Source of the DNA: Prorocentrum cordatum
Lineage: Eukaryota; Sar; Dinophyceae; Prorocentrales; Prorocentraceae
Direction of reading: 5' to 3'
Assembly (NCBI GenBank): GCA_963575745.1
Contig: CAUYUJ010004592.1
Span: 349,540-413,539, forward strand
DNA: 64,000 nucleotides
This document shows, in pieces, positions 43,138-54,250 of this stretch; within the stretch, counting starts at the first letter, position 1; each line of letters begins with the position of its first letter. Under the pieces are notes generated by a model. It worked only from the letters and a program-made list of their open reading frames with translations. It was not told the origin of the DNA and did not search any database. Position numbers and translations under genes: made by a program.

Positions 43138-43305
43138 TTAAGTCGGGCCTGTCCCCCTACAGGGGGATTGTCGACGAAACATGAATGAACAATACTCCCA
43201 AAATCATCAAGAATAGCACAACACTAGTATGGGGATTATTTTTTGAATATTGTTTCACCTTTTTGGAATATTTCCCCAACCATCCTGTGGTGTTGGGTCC
43301 TCGTT
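43138..43305. mobile_element. Family G element, copy 4 (right end decayed)
   Basis: The left end TTAAGTCGGGCCTGTCCCCC is perfect. The A+T-rich interior (GGATTATTTTTTGAATATTG, TTTTTGGAATATTTCCCC) aligns with the reverse orientation of copy 3. The right end survives only as a degenerate CCTGTGGTGTTGGGTCC. Confidence 0.65.
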
Positions 43306-43410
43306 TTGAAGAGACGGTGCCCCGCGTCTCCTCTCCTCTCCTCTCCTTCCTTCCTTCCTCCTCCTCCGCCTCCTCCCCCCTCCCCCTCCGCGTCAGCCAC
43401 ACCCATTTCG

Positions 43411-44400
43411 GCACACCCCTCACACGTTTCGTGGCCCCATAGGGAGCTCCACCGAAGGCCCCAGTGGCTGCGTTCGCATATTTGGCACACCCCTCACACG
43501 TTTCGTGGCCCCGAGCTCCACCGGCCCCAGTGGCTGCGTTGGCATGGCGGCGGCCCAATTTGGCACACCCCTCACACGTTTCGTGGCCCCATAGGGAGCT
43601 CCACCGAAGGCCCCAGTGGCTGCGTTGGCATGGCGGCGCCGCACCCAATTTGGCACACCCCTCACACGTTTCGTGGCCCCATAGGGAGCTCCACCGAAGG
43701 CCCCAGTGGCTGCGTTGGCATGGCGGCGCCGCACCCAATTTGGCACACCCCTCACACGTTTCGTGGCCCCATAGGGAGCTCCACCGAAGGCCCCAGTGGC
43801 TGCGTTGGCATGGCGGCGCCGCACCCAATTTGGCACACCCCTCACACGTTTCGTGGCCCCATAGGGAGCTCCACCGAAGGCCCCAGTGGCTGCGTTGGCA
43901 TGGCGGCGCCGCACCCAATTTGGCACACCCCTCACACGTTTCGTGGCCCCATAGGGAGCTCCACCGAAGGCCCCAGTGGCTGCGTTGGCATGGCGGCGCC
44001 GCACCCAATTTGGCACACCCCTCACACGTTTCGTGGCCCCATAGGGAGCTCCACCGAAGGCCCCAGTGGCTGCGTTGGCATGGCGGCGCCGCACCCAATT
44101 TGGCACACCCCTCACACGTTTCGTGGCCCCATAGGGAGCTCCACCGAAGGCCCCAGTGGCTGCGTTGGCATGGCGGCGCCGCACCCAATTTGGCACACCC
44201 CTCACACGTTTCGTGGCCCCATAGGGAGCTCCACCGAAGGCCCCAGTGGCTGCGTTGGCATGGCGGCGCCGCACCCATTTCGGCACACCCCTCACACGTT
44301 TCGTGGCCCCATAGGGAGCTCCACCGAAGGCCCCAGTGCTACCGCCCTCATGCGCCCCGTACGCCCAGGACAGCGTTTCGTGGCACGCCTTTCGTGGCCC
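43411..44400. repeat. 90-bp minisatellite, near-perfect
   Basis: Units starting at 43561, 43651, 43741, 43831, 43921, 44011 and 44101 are identical. The unit at 44191 differs at its 3' end, and truncated or variant units lie at 43411, 43481 and from 44281. Because 90 is a multiple of three and the unit lacks in-frame stops, several frames stay open on both strands. No start-site context or domain supports a protein. Confidence 0.95.
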
Positions 44401-45333
44401 CATAAGGATCCCCACCGAAAGCGGCACCCACAACGCGTTATTCACAATTGCGTATGGTTGGGTCCTTCGCCAGGATATTTCTGGGGCATTTTTACCTAAC
44501 AGCTTTTGCTGATAGGTTTCTAGTGGTGTCAAAAGAGAGCATCTTGACGCCCCAGGGGGGTCTGGGCGGAACCCGGACAGGGAACCAGACGGATCCGCCA
44601 GCCCCAGGAATCCTTAGGAATCCTTAGGAATGCTTAGGAATCCTTAGGAATCCATTCCCAGAACACCATTCCCATGCCACATTTTGAATGCCCGGAGCCA
44701 ACTGTCGGCCACTTCGTGTTCTTCGTGTTCCCAGAACACCATTCTCAGGCCAGGCCACATTTCGAATGCCCGGTAATTTATGTTTAAAGCGTTTTCATTC
44801 TTCGAGAAAGGTGGGCGAAGGGGGACCCAGACCTCGGCGTCGCGCTTTTTTGTTGTTGCCGTTCTCGGGATCCCCTGGGGCGGATCGCCGGCTCGAGGGA
44901 CTGGGACGGGAGCTCTGGGAGTCCCGCAGTGCCTCGTCAAAAATCACGGCGTCGGGGGTCTGGCGCCAAGATGGGGGCAGGGAGCAGGGAACGGCGACCC
45001 TTCCTCCAACTCCTCCCTCTCCACCTCCTACGCCTCCTGTTCGCCCTCCTCCTACTCCTGCTTCTCCCCCCCCTCTGCCCCTCCACTGCCCTGTCACGCC
45101 CTCTCCCTGCTCCTCCCGCTCAGCCTTCGATGCTCTCCTTCATGTTGTCCTTCCTGTTGTCCTCCTCCTCCTCCTCCTCCTCCTCCTGCGCTTCATAATG
45201 CCTCCCCGCTCACCATCGTGCCACCACACGGGATGCGGAAGCAGGGCCGAGGCGTTTTTTTTTTTTGTTCCTGGCCATGGCGAGCCACGCGGCCACAGAG
45301 AGGCTCCCCCGACGCAAAGCACTTGAAGGCGGG
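44401..45333. other. Unassigned, with short repeats
   Basis: ATCCTTAGGA units tandemly repeat at 44608-44652. The block CCCAGAACACCATTC with GCCACATTT and GAATGCCCGG is duplicated at about 44655 and 44732. A CTC tract lies at 45160-45189. No gene is recognised. Confidence 0.45.
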
Positions 45334-45710
45334 GCCCGACAGCCAGAGACCCCTCCCGGGCCCCCCGAGGTGGTCCTCGTGCGGGAGGGGCCCGACCACA
45401 AGAGACCTTCCACAAGAAACCCAGTCCTGAGCCCCCAGGACGTCCATCGATGTTTGGTACGTCACGCTTCCCATCCCAGGGCCCGACAACCAGGGACCCC
45501 TCCCGGGCCCCGAGGTGGTCCTCGTAGGGGAGGGGCTCGACCACAAGACACCTGCCACAAGAAGCCCAACCCTGAGCCCCCAGGACGTCCATCGACTTTC
45601 GGTGTTGGAGCGTCACGCTTCCCATCCCGAAACCCTGAGACCCCAGGACGCCCATCGATTTTTCGTGTTGGGACGTCGCGCCTCCCGTCCCCCAAAACCA
45701 CCGCGGCCCA
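45334..45710. repeat. Tandem repeat, 147-bp unit
   Basis: Units start at 45334 and 45481, with a shorter third from about 45629. Shared blocks include GACCCCTCCCGGGCCCC, GAGGTGGTCCTCGT, GAGCCCCCAGGACGTCCATC and GTCACGCTTCCCATCCC. Confidence 0.8.
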
Positions 45711-45851
45711 AGACACCCAGGGCACCCTGGAGGCCAGGAGGGCGTCTCTTGGCACGGGCCTCCACCGTGTCGGCGTCCTTGGCTGCAAGCGGGACACGGT
45801 GTGAGGGGTGCGGGAGCCACGCCAGCGCGGGGCGGAGGGGGGACCTGAGAG

Positions 45852-46012
45852 TGAAGGGGCCCTGGGACACACAAATAAATACACACACATAAAAAGATTC
45901 CCCACATTTTCCCATATTTTCTAAGTTTTTGTCTCCCCCCCCACTTCCCATATTTTCCCATATCTTCTGGGGAATCGACGAGTAATTGTGTCTGTGTGTT
46001 TTTCCCTCCTGA
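45852..46012 (+). mobile_element. Interspersed element, family A, copy 6
   Basis: This is the best-preserved copy: TGAAGGGGCCCTGGGACACA to CCCTCCTGA, 161 bp. An exact 10-bp direct repeat, GACCTGAGAG, lies at 45842-45851 and 46013-46022. The ends TGAAGGGG and (opposite strand) TCAGGAGG form only a weak inverted repeat. Confidence 0.88.
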
Positions 46013-46351
46013 GACCTGAGAGGCGGGGGAGCGAGCCCGCACGTCTTCGGAGCGCGCCTCCCTCGAACTTCCGCCGGACTTCTTCTCTGCACGTGTGTAT
46101 GTCGGACTCGGGGGCCACCCTCTGGCCCCGAGGCCAAGGGCACCCAGTGCGACCAAGCAGTCGTGCTGTGCGGCTGCCTGTCTGGTGTGCACTTTTTGGC
46201 AATCACTGTCTTGGCCGTCGCAGGCGGTCTAGGGACACACGCGCGCCCGCACGTTTTCGGGCGACACCCCCCGCCTTCCTTCCAGCACCTTCGGCGATGG
46301 TCTTTTGGCGCACCCTGGCCTTCGAGAAGCCCCCCCTGTGAAGGCCGTTCC

Positions 46352-46500
46352 AATGGTGTCCAGGAAGATGGTGTCGGAGGATTCCGCCGCACCGCCAGTG
46401 CATCGGCGACGCACCAGCGGTGGCGGGATGGAGGAAATCGGGCTCGGATCGCGCCACATCGCCGATGCACCGACGATGCGGCGTGGTCCTCCTTTCGAAA
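46352..46500. mobile_element. Palindromic element, family B, copy 3
   Basis: The left end is TGGTGTCCAGGAAGATGGTG. The core is GTGCATCGGCGACGCACCAG and CACATCGCCGATGCACCGAC with a degraded right end GGCGTGGTCCTCC. It is diverged from the other copies. The flank 46023-46351 has no recognisable gene. Confidence 0.55.
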
Positions 46501-46634
46501 CTAATTCTGGCAACTCGGGGGTTCCAAAACCATGTGGTGACGGAACGCGCGGTGACCTCGAAATCCCGAGAGATTCTCTGCGCGGCAAGTCATCACACGT
46601 TCTTGAGGCCTCGGAGGTCCCGATATCCCGAGAG

Positions 46635-48546
46635 CTGAGGTTCGGGGGTGAGATCGCAGTGGAACGGAGACCCCCAGCCGGGAAATCGTTTCGTTTCGTT
46701 CGTGTCGTGCGTGCGGGCGAGGCGAAGCTGCGTGGGCGCGCGAGAGGAATGAACCCGCCGTTGCTAGGGCGAAGTTAAGACAAATGTTGCTCCCCTGTCC
46801 GTCCGTCCGTCCGTCCGTCCAGCGGTGGCCCTAGCGGTGTTCCGCGGTGTCCCGTGGTGTCTGCTGTTGCTAGGGCGAAGTCAAGACAAATGTTTCGCTC
46901 CCGTCCGTCCGTCCGGCGCTGGCTCGCGGTGTCCCGCGGTATCCCGTGGTGGCCCGTGGTGTCCCGTGGTACCCCGTTGAGTGAGATCGATAGTGAGATC
47001 GATGTGGTGTCCCGTGGTGTCCCGTGGTGTACCGTTGAGTGAGATCGATAATGAAATCGATGTGGTGTCCCGAGGTGTCCCGTGGTGTTCTATGAGGTCC
47101 CGTTGAGTGAGATCGATAGTGAGATCGATCGTGAGACCGATAATGAGATCTAGAGGTGTCCCGCGGTATCCCGTGGTGTCCCGCGGTGTCCCGTGGTGTC
47201 CCAAAAAGTGAGATCGATAATGAGATCGATGTGGTGTCCCGTGGTGTACCGATGAGTGAGATCGATAGTGAGATCGATGTGGTGTCCCGAGGTATCCCGT
47301 GGTGTTCTATGGTGTCCCGTTGAAAGAGATCGATAGTGAGATCGATAGTGAGACCGATAATGAGGTCTAGAGGTGTCCCGCGGTGTCCTGTGGTGTCCCG
47401 TGGTGTCCCGTTGAGTGAGATCGATAATGAGATCGATAGTGAGATCGACAAGTGTCCCGTGGTGTCCAGTATATGTCGTGTAGGTATACACGACCACCCT
47501 TCGGTTGATCAGGATGTTGTGTGTGGGGGGGGAGAGGGGAGGAAACCAACATCTGACTCAATCGATCTCACTATCGATCTCTCTCAACGGGACACAGAGG
47601 GACCGCGGGACACTAGTCGATCTCACTATCGGTCTCACTATCCACTCACTCAACGGGACACCACGGGACACACTGGGACACCGCGGGCCAACTCTCGATC
47701 TCACTATCGGTCTCACTGTCGACCTCACTCAACGGGATACCATAGGACACTCCGGGACACCACATCCATCTCACTATCGATCTCACTATCGATCTCACTA
47801 TCGATCTCACTCAACGGGACACCACGGGACATCACGGGACACCTGTCGGTCTCACTATCGATCCCACTTTTTGGGACTCCACGGGACACCACGGGCCACC
47901 TCGGGGCACCACATCGATCTCAGTATCGTTCTCACCATCGATCTCTCTCAACGGGACACTACGGAACACCACGCGACACCACGGGACACCTGTCGATCTC
48001 ACTAGCGATCTCACTTTTTGGGGCACCACGGCACACCACGGGACACCTCGAGGCACCACATTGATCTCAGTATCGATCTCAGTATCGATCTCACTCCAAG
48101 GTACACCACGGGACACCACGTGACACCGCGAGCCACCGCTGGACGGACGGACGGACAGGCGGGCGGGGGATAATCATTTGTCTTGACTTCGCCCTAGCAA
48201 CGGCGGACACCACGGGACACCATGGGACACCGCGGGCCACCGCGAGTCTCCGCCGGACGGGCGGGAGGGGGAGAATCATTTGTGTGGACTTCGCCCTGGC
48301 AACGGCGGCCACCACGGGACACCACGGGACACCGCGGGACACCGCTAGGGCCACCTCCGGACGGACGGACGGACGGACGGACGGACAGGGGAGCAACATT
48401 TGTCTTAACTTCGCCCTAGCAACGGCGGGTTCATTCCTCTCGCGCGCCCACGCAGCTTCGCCTGGCCCGCACGCACGACACGAACGAAACGAAACGATTT
48501 CCAGGTTGGGGGTCTCCGTTCCACTGCGATCTCACCCCCCAACCTC
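46635..48546. mobile_element. Foldback-type element, 1.9 kb inverted repeat
   Basis: The outer arms of about 140-165 bp (46635-46800 and 48385-48546) are unique sequence and nearly identical when inverted. Both carry GTGAGATCGCAGTGGAACGG, AATCGTTTCGTTTCGTTCGT and CCGCCGTTGCTAGGGCGAAG. Inside each arm are GTCC repeats, then several hundred bases of alternating GGTGTCCCGT and GAGATCGATAGT units, inverted about a centre near 47530. No protein-coding gene is present. The layout matches foldback transposons: long inverted repeats with internal tandem repeats. No TSD was found. Confidence 0.8.
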
Positions 48547-49134
48547 GGATCCTCGGAGCACGACTCGAGTCCCAAAACCGTGCCGTGGCCCCCAATCTCT
48601 CCACCAGCTCGCCACCCGGTGCGGCCTCTGCACCGTTTGGGGGCCCCGCACGACCTTCGGGCGCACTGGAATCCCAGAGACGTCCCCCTGGACCCCGTGC
48701 CCGAGGCTCGGTGGGCAGCTGGCGAGCGGCGAGCATATATCTCCTCTGCCTCGTTCCTCCTCCTCCTCCTCCTCCTCCTCCTCCTCCTCCTGGGCAGCCT
48801 GTCAAAGAAGCGGTTTGAGAGCAGCTGGAAGTGTGCGCGCGGCCGGCGCAGGACACCTCGACGTCGGCGGCACTCGCAGGGGCGAGTGCGGGGAGCAGGA
48901 CCGCCCGCCAGCACCTCCGGGGCCTGCGCGTCTGTCCGAACACATCATCGGCTCCAGCCTGTTGCGCTTTGCCAGCGACGATCGAGGATGGATCATTTTG
49001 AGCGCCTCACAGCCGAGCCTCCAGAAGCCACCGAGGGCCCCCTGGGGAGCTGTCGGGCAGTGCTCGAGGGCTCACCCCGGGGGGCTCTCGCCACCTCCTC
49101 GAGAAGGACGACCCCTCAGGACCGAACCTAGGAG
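48547..49134. other. Unassigned, with a CTC tract
   Basis: A (CTC)n tract lies at 48756-48790. Nothing else is recognised. Confidence 0.4.
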
Positions 49135-49410
49135 GAGAAGGAGGAGGAGGAGGAGGAGGAGGAGGAGGAGGAGGAGAAGCAGGAGCAGGAGGAGGAGGAG
49201 GAGGGAGGATGGAGGAGGGAGGAGGAGGAGGGAGGAGGGAGGAGGGGAGAGGGAGGAGGGAGGAGGAGGGAGGAGGGAGGAGGGAGGAGGGAAGAGGGAG
49301 GAGGGAGGAGGGAGGAGGGAGGAGGGAGGAGCGAGGAGGAGAAGGAGGAGGAGGAGGAGGAGAAGGAGGAGGAGGAGGAGGAGGAGGAGGAGGAGGAGGA
49401 GAAGGAGGAG
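49135..49410. repeat. (GGA)n-rich microsatellite
   Basis: GAG/GGA triplets run for about 275 bp, with GGAGGAGGGAGGAGGGA seven-base variants in the centre. Confidence 0.93.
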
Positions 49411-50671
49411 CTCACCAAGCACGCGAACTCGTCCGAAAAAGCTCCTCGGCCCCTGCGCCTCGAGCCCGGGATCTCCTCGGGAGGAGCCGGCGGCCCCCTG
49501 CATGGCGAGACCCCCCTTCGGCACTGCCCGAGCCACCGGGGGCTCCTCTGGGGGCCTGCGAGGACGCCGGCGTCCTTCGGCGGTGGACAAACCTCCCTTT
49601 AGTAAACCTCCCCTTAGTGAAAACGGCCTTGGACCGAATTCGACGGTCCTGGACCCGCAAAAATGGCGGCCGCGACGCCCTCTCGCGAAGCGAAAACGGC
49701 CAATTCCTTAGTCGACGTGTCAGGGTAGGAGGTCTGTCCACCTCCGAGTCCTGGGGGTCGCACTCTGGGGCGGCACAGGGCGGCACGTGTCTTGTGCCGC
49801 TGTTGCTCGCGCTGCTGTTCCCCAGCCTCCGTCCTTCGCGCCCAGTCTCGAATCATGCTCTTCGAGGTCGCCCTTCCGCAGCTCACGCGGGCACGCCCTC
49901 TCCTCCCTCTCCTCCCTGTTCGTCCCGCGCTCGTCCCCCTTCGCGGCGGATGGCTGCGTGCTCCCAATTCTTTCTATGTGCCCCTTGTTATTTTTTCTCC
50001 CCCTCCTGCTCCTTCTCCTCCTCTCCTTCTCTCCAGCCCGACGGTGGTGCAGTTCGGCCGGCACTGCCGCCAGTGCCCGATCTGGACATGCCCTCAGGAG
50101 AGGGCGCTGGAGGGCGTACAGGCCTTCACTGCCGCGGCGTCGCTCGAGCAGTCGACCCTGAAGTTGTCGTAGCTGAATTCCTCGCGCGCCGCGCGATGAG
50201 TTCGGCGCGGCGCGAGACGCGCGACGCGCGGAACCGGGGGGGCGGGGGGGTGTCAAAGGTTTAGATGCTCATCCTGGGGACCTTTCAGGAGCCACTCGCG
50301 GCACTCATTCGTCGATGGTGTGCCGAGCGTCAGTTGCCTTGCGTCGGACTTGAGTCGACCTCGAGTCGAACTTGAGTCGAGCTAGCGACAAACTAGAGCC
50401 GAACCAGAGTCAAACTGGAGTCGAACAGATACATTGGATGGGCCCTAGGAAAGGCCCCCCAAACGAACATATACAAGGGTGGTCCTGGCCCAAGGTGCCC
50501 CAAACCTTGGGCGCCATTTTGGAGCCCCTGGAGCCCTCTCGGCCCTGCGAGGGGTGCCCTGGACGCCGAGGGGCGCTCTGAAAATCCTGCGGACGCCTCG
50601 GACCAAAGACACCGTTCGCAACACCCGATTGGATGCAGCCAGCACCAAGACAAGATCGGACCCGCACACAT
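49411..50671. other. Unassigned G+C-rich sequence
   Basis: The TAGTAAACCTCCCCTTAGTGA-like duplication at 49600-49620 and GAGTCGA repeats at 50350-50425 are the only local structures. No gene is recognised. Confidence 0.4.
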
Positions 50672-50767
50672 CGGGGATCTCTGAGATCCAGCGGCTCTGG
50701 AGAATGCATCGGGCGCCGCGGCCGTTCCAGAGCGCTCGGGAACAATCTGAGAGCGTTCCAGAACGAT
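50672..50767 (+). repeat. Interspersed palindromic repeat, family L, copy 3
   Basis: The blocks TCTGAGATCCAGCGGCTCTG, GGGCGCCGCGGCCG and TTCCAGAGCGCTCGGGA lead into GAGCGTTCCAGAACGAT. The last five bases form the left TSD of the family C element that follows. Confidence 0.6.
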
Positions 50768-50976
50768 TCGGGGATCTTCTGACCCGGGTCAATCCAGACC
50801 AGGGTCAATCAGGCCTTGCAAATTCCTGCAAGCTCCTGCACCCAAACCCGGGTCGATGCGAAGGATGATCCTGCACCCGCGCCCGTGCCAGTGCGACCCT
50901 GGCCCTGCAACATCCTGCAGGATCCGGCGCTCTGGCCGACCCCCGTGTGCCTCGACCCCCGCCCCGAGGCTCCCGA
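50768..50976 (+). mobile_element. MITE-like element, family C, copy 4
   Basis: This 209-bp element begins TCGGGGATCTTCTGACCC and ends GAGGCTCCCGA, with the exact TSD ACGAT at 50763-50767 and 50977-50981. Confidence 0.92.
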
Positions 50977-51389
50977 ACGATGATCGTGAGCCTGGGCCCC
51001 GGTCGACCCGCATCGGGGAGCACGGAGCACGGGGCGGCCGACTCTGGAAGGCCCTGGGTGCGCCGACGGTGGCACCCGTCGAGGGGGCCGACCTTCATAG
51101 GGGCAAAACAAACCTACCTCGCTTTTGACCACCCTCGCTTCCAAGAGATACCAAGCGATGCCAAACCGCGGCCTGTACTGGTCAGGCCGCTTGACGAGGA
51201 GGCGCGTGGTATGACTTGGTTTTGCTTGGCAGCGAAAACGGGGTAGGTAATTCACGCTCTGACTTCACCCCCACACGCGCGGGAGAAGCGCGCTCGCAGA
51301 GTGCTGGCGGCCCCGGGGCGAATCCTCGGACCTCCCGCGCTGTGAAGAACTCACGACGGGACGTGCTTCGCTTTTGTCGGGGGCCCTTC

Positions 51390-51500
51390 CTGGGCACCGG
51401 GACCGTCAGAAAACGACTCAGGATGAAAGACGAGTCCCAGGAAGGGGTCCAAACCTCTGGAGGTCAACATCGTGAAATAAACACGGCGTCGGGGATCTGG
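51390..51500 (+). repeat. Interspersed repeat, family N, copy 4
   Basis: It carries ACCGGGACCGTCAGAAAACG, ACTCAGGATGAAAGACGAGT, AAACCTCTGGAGGTCAAC and AAACACGGCGTCGGGGATCT, co-linear with 23715-23830. The flanks 50982-51389 and 51501-52090 show no gene. Confidence 0.55.
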
Positions 51501-52099
51501 GGGCACCTCGGATCCCCCAAAATATTGACATCTTGTGGGGACGCGTCTTGAACTTCTGCCGGCTGAGCCGCCTCCCTGTCCCCCCTCCTTCAGGCATCCT
51601 ACATGTGCAGATAGCTCGCACCACGGTCAATCCGAGACACTTGCAACTGCGGGCGGTACTCGACACGCGTCAGCATTAGAACGGTATGCGGGTGCACCCC
51701 ATCCCAACCCAACAAGTTAAGCACGAATCCAGGGCCATGCAATCGAACACTTTTCGCATATCCAAACAACCCGCGCATACAACAACAGACCGTAATACAT
51801 GACTACATTTCAAACGACTTGCCCGAGCCCTCCTCTGACAAATAGGAATGCTTGGAGCCGTTTCTGGCCCAACGGACCACGTAGAAATGTGTGTAACCCA
51901 CGGCACCGCAACATAGTTGGTTGCCCCCCTGATGCAGCTGTGCCCCGCTAGAAGATCTCAGATCATCCCCCAGCGGAGATTCGCTGAGACTTCTCATGGC
52001 TTGGGTATGCCCGTGTACCGCACAGACTTCCACGGCTGCGGATCAGGAGTGTACAAGGACAAATGTGTTTGTCGTAAGCGGTGCCAGCACCTACAGAGT

Positions 52100-52570
52100 G
52101 TCCTCCTCCTTGTGATTTCCTTCTTGCTACTCCTCACGATCATTTTGCTCCTCCGCCTCTTCCTTGTCCTCCTCCTCCTCCTCCTACTTCTCCTCCGTCC
52201 TCATCCCTCCTAGCCCCCACTCCCTCCTTGCTACTTCCTCCTCCTCCTCCTCCTCCTTGTTCTTCTTACTCCTCTCTTGGTGTTGTGGCCGCCTGCAGGC
52301 GCGCGCCTTACTGCGCACGGGGCCGCGGGCTTAAGCAAAGCTTCTGAACATGATGAGTTCTGGTCGTGGATAGAGAGAACAACTTGCTCCGGACTCCCTC
52401 CTTCCAACTCCCACTTCCTTCTCCTGCTCCTCATCCTCCTCCTGCTCCTGCTCCTGCTCCTCCTCCTCCTCCTCCTCCTCTCCTCCTCCTCTTTCTCCTC
52501 CTCCTCCTCCTCCTCCTTCTCCCCTCTTTGCATCCTCCCTCATCTTCCTCCCTCTCGATCCTCCTCCTCT
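52100..52570. repeat. CTC-rich microsatellite region
   Basis: CTC-rich tracts at 52170-52260 and 52430-52560 flank a 150-bp unique spacer. Poly-Leu/Ser/Pro open frames are artefacts. Confidence 0.85.
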
Positions 52571-53552
52571 TCAACATCAGCATACGTCTCATGTTTTTTG
52601 TTCCTTCTCCTCTCCCCATTCCTCTGTCCTCCCTCCCTCACTCTGCCTCCTCCACCCTCTTTCCTCCGTCCCACCTCCACCCTGTTCGGGCCTGCTGCTT
52701 CCTCGCACCCGCTGCCCCCCTTCTCGCCAGCCTCTTCCTCCCCCCTCGCCCTGCCTCCAGTCCCGTCCCCCACCTCCTCCCATTCTCCCGCACCCACCAC
52801 GTTTCCATCTCGCGCTGAGCACGCTGCTGCGATCAGGGCCCCAGCCGGGCGATCCGTGTAGTCCAACCCAAACCCGAAAGGGAACGCCGCCTTTACCACC
52901 ATCGCGTCGTTCCTCGCAGAACCGGCGGGTAGGTATGCGACCAGGCAGGGGCTGGCGGGGGACCGGGGCAGGAAGGCGTGAGATGTAAGGGCCGAGTGGG
53001 AGAGGGGGCGACAGGGGGATGACATTTGGAATTTCCTTCTGGACTTTGCCCTTCCGCGGGTCCCGACGTGGACACATGCCGCTGGAATCGGTGAAACGTA
53101 AGACTCAAATTTGGGGGACTCGATTTAGTCTTATGATGCCGTCGAGCAAATGACGGATACTAGTCTGAAATTTGAAGCGATCTCCCGCTGCAAACACCTC
53201 ACGAGAACTTGACCGTCACCAGGCCGGCAACGGCGAACCAGAATTCCAGTAAACTCGACTCACACCTGCCCCAGGAAGTCTCAAAAGACAGGAGGCATTG
53301 CAACTTGCGTAAATTCAAGACGCTGAAACAAGGACCGCTTTGGCTTCGGAAGGGGCTCGCTGTCCATCAGGTCATTATGTGGTTGTTCCTCTAGCCCTCT
53401 TCGTGCACCCAGGCGCAGTTGGCGCCAGAAACGGGCCTCGTTCCTTGCTGGTCTAATTAGTGTTTCTTGCTTCAGCAGAACTCCTGTAGTCCCACAGAGG
53501 ACAGGAGAGAGGGGACAGAGACAATCTCGAGCCTTACGGGTCCCACAGAAGG
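52571..53552. other. Unassigned
   Basis: Pyrimidine-rich to about 52800, then mixed sequence. I see no gene or known repeat. Confidence 0.4.
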
Positions 53553-53700
53553 CAAGATGGGGAAACCAAGAAGTTCTGATACCGCTACTCCCTAGACCTC
53601 GCCTTCGATGCGCTCTCACCAAAATTTCGAGGGGCATCCAGCGGTGGCGACGAGGGCCTCCCAAGAGGCTCAAACAGGCGAAAACGAAGCAAGGGTAGCG
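53553..53700 (-). repeat. Interspersed repeat, family P, copy 3
   Basis: It carries GGGGAAACCAAGAAGTTCTG, ATACCGCTACTCCCTAGACC and ATCCAGCGGTGGCGACGAGG. The upstream CAGTTGGCGCCAGAAACGGG (53416-53435) is reminiscent of a retroelement primer-binding region, without further support. Confidence 0.5.
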
Positions 53701-53914
53701 GCATGGGTTGGGACCCACAGAGATCTACAAGTACTTGATGCCCTCCCAGGAGGCGCGCGTCCGACCCGAACATGTAGTATGCCCATCTTGTGGTACATCG
53801 TCTCCCGCGCGGTGTGACCAGACACAGCCCGCCACGACGCACATGCTATAAGATTTCTCGGTGCGCGCGTCGCCCCTGGGGGGGGGGGGGGGCGCATACA
53901 TAGTACTAGTGTGT

Positions 53915-53995
53915 TGGGGTGGCGTAGATTTCCGATGCGTCGCCGATGCATCGGCGATGCGGCGCGATCCTCCGACACCATCTGCTCCGACCCCA
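53915..53995. mobile_element. Palindromic element, family B, copy 4 (short)
   Basis: The core GCGTCGCCGATGCATCGGCG is followed by ATGCGGCGCGATCCTCCGAC and CTGCTCCGACCCCA. This is the most compact copy, essentially one hairpin. Confidence 0.7.
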
Positions 53996-54057
53996 TCTGG
54001 GTGGAAGGAGGAGGAGGAGGCGGCCTAGTTCTTCCTCTGAGGAGAGCTTCCCAGAAG

Positions 54058-54250
54058 CCTTGTGGATGCCATGACAATGGGCACCTTAACAGTCCGATAA
54101 TTGAACTTAAAATGTATTTAAACATGGAGGAGCAATTTTCTAAGCATGTTTAAACATGGTCTTTACATGCTTAAGACATGTTTAACACATGTTTTAGAAA
54201 TCTGGAAATTATTTGGCAGCATGCTTTCTCTCCATCGATCGTCCTCCATA
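54058..54250 (+). repeat. Interspersed repeat, family H, copy 3
   Basis: It runs from CTTGTGGATGCCATGACAAT to GGCAGCATGCTTTCTCTCCA with AAACATG and CATGTTTAACACATGTTTTA blocks. Confidence 0.8.

Noticed and set aside
43411-44400. CRISPR-like array
   Set aside because: Units are directly adjacent with no variable spacers, and no cas genes or prokaryotic context exist.
43243-44532. Repeat proteins of about 370-420 residues on both strands
   Set aside because: The 90-bp unit keeps several frames open by arithmetic; no domain or start context favours any one of them.
49135-49410. Glu/Arg-rich or poly-Leu protein
   Set aside because: Frames are translations of GAG/CTC triplet repeats; the same holds at 55317-55640, 40020-40320 and 33219-33470.
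53416-53435. Retroelement primer-binding site
   Set aside because: Resemblance is limited to GGCGCCAGAAAC-type sequence; no LTR, polypurine tract or coding region accompanies it.
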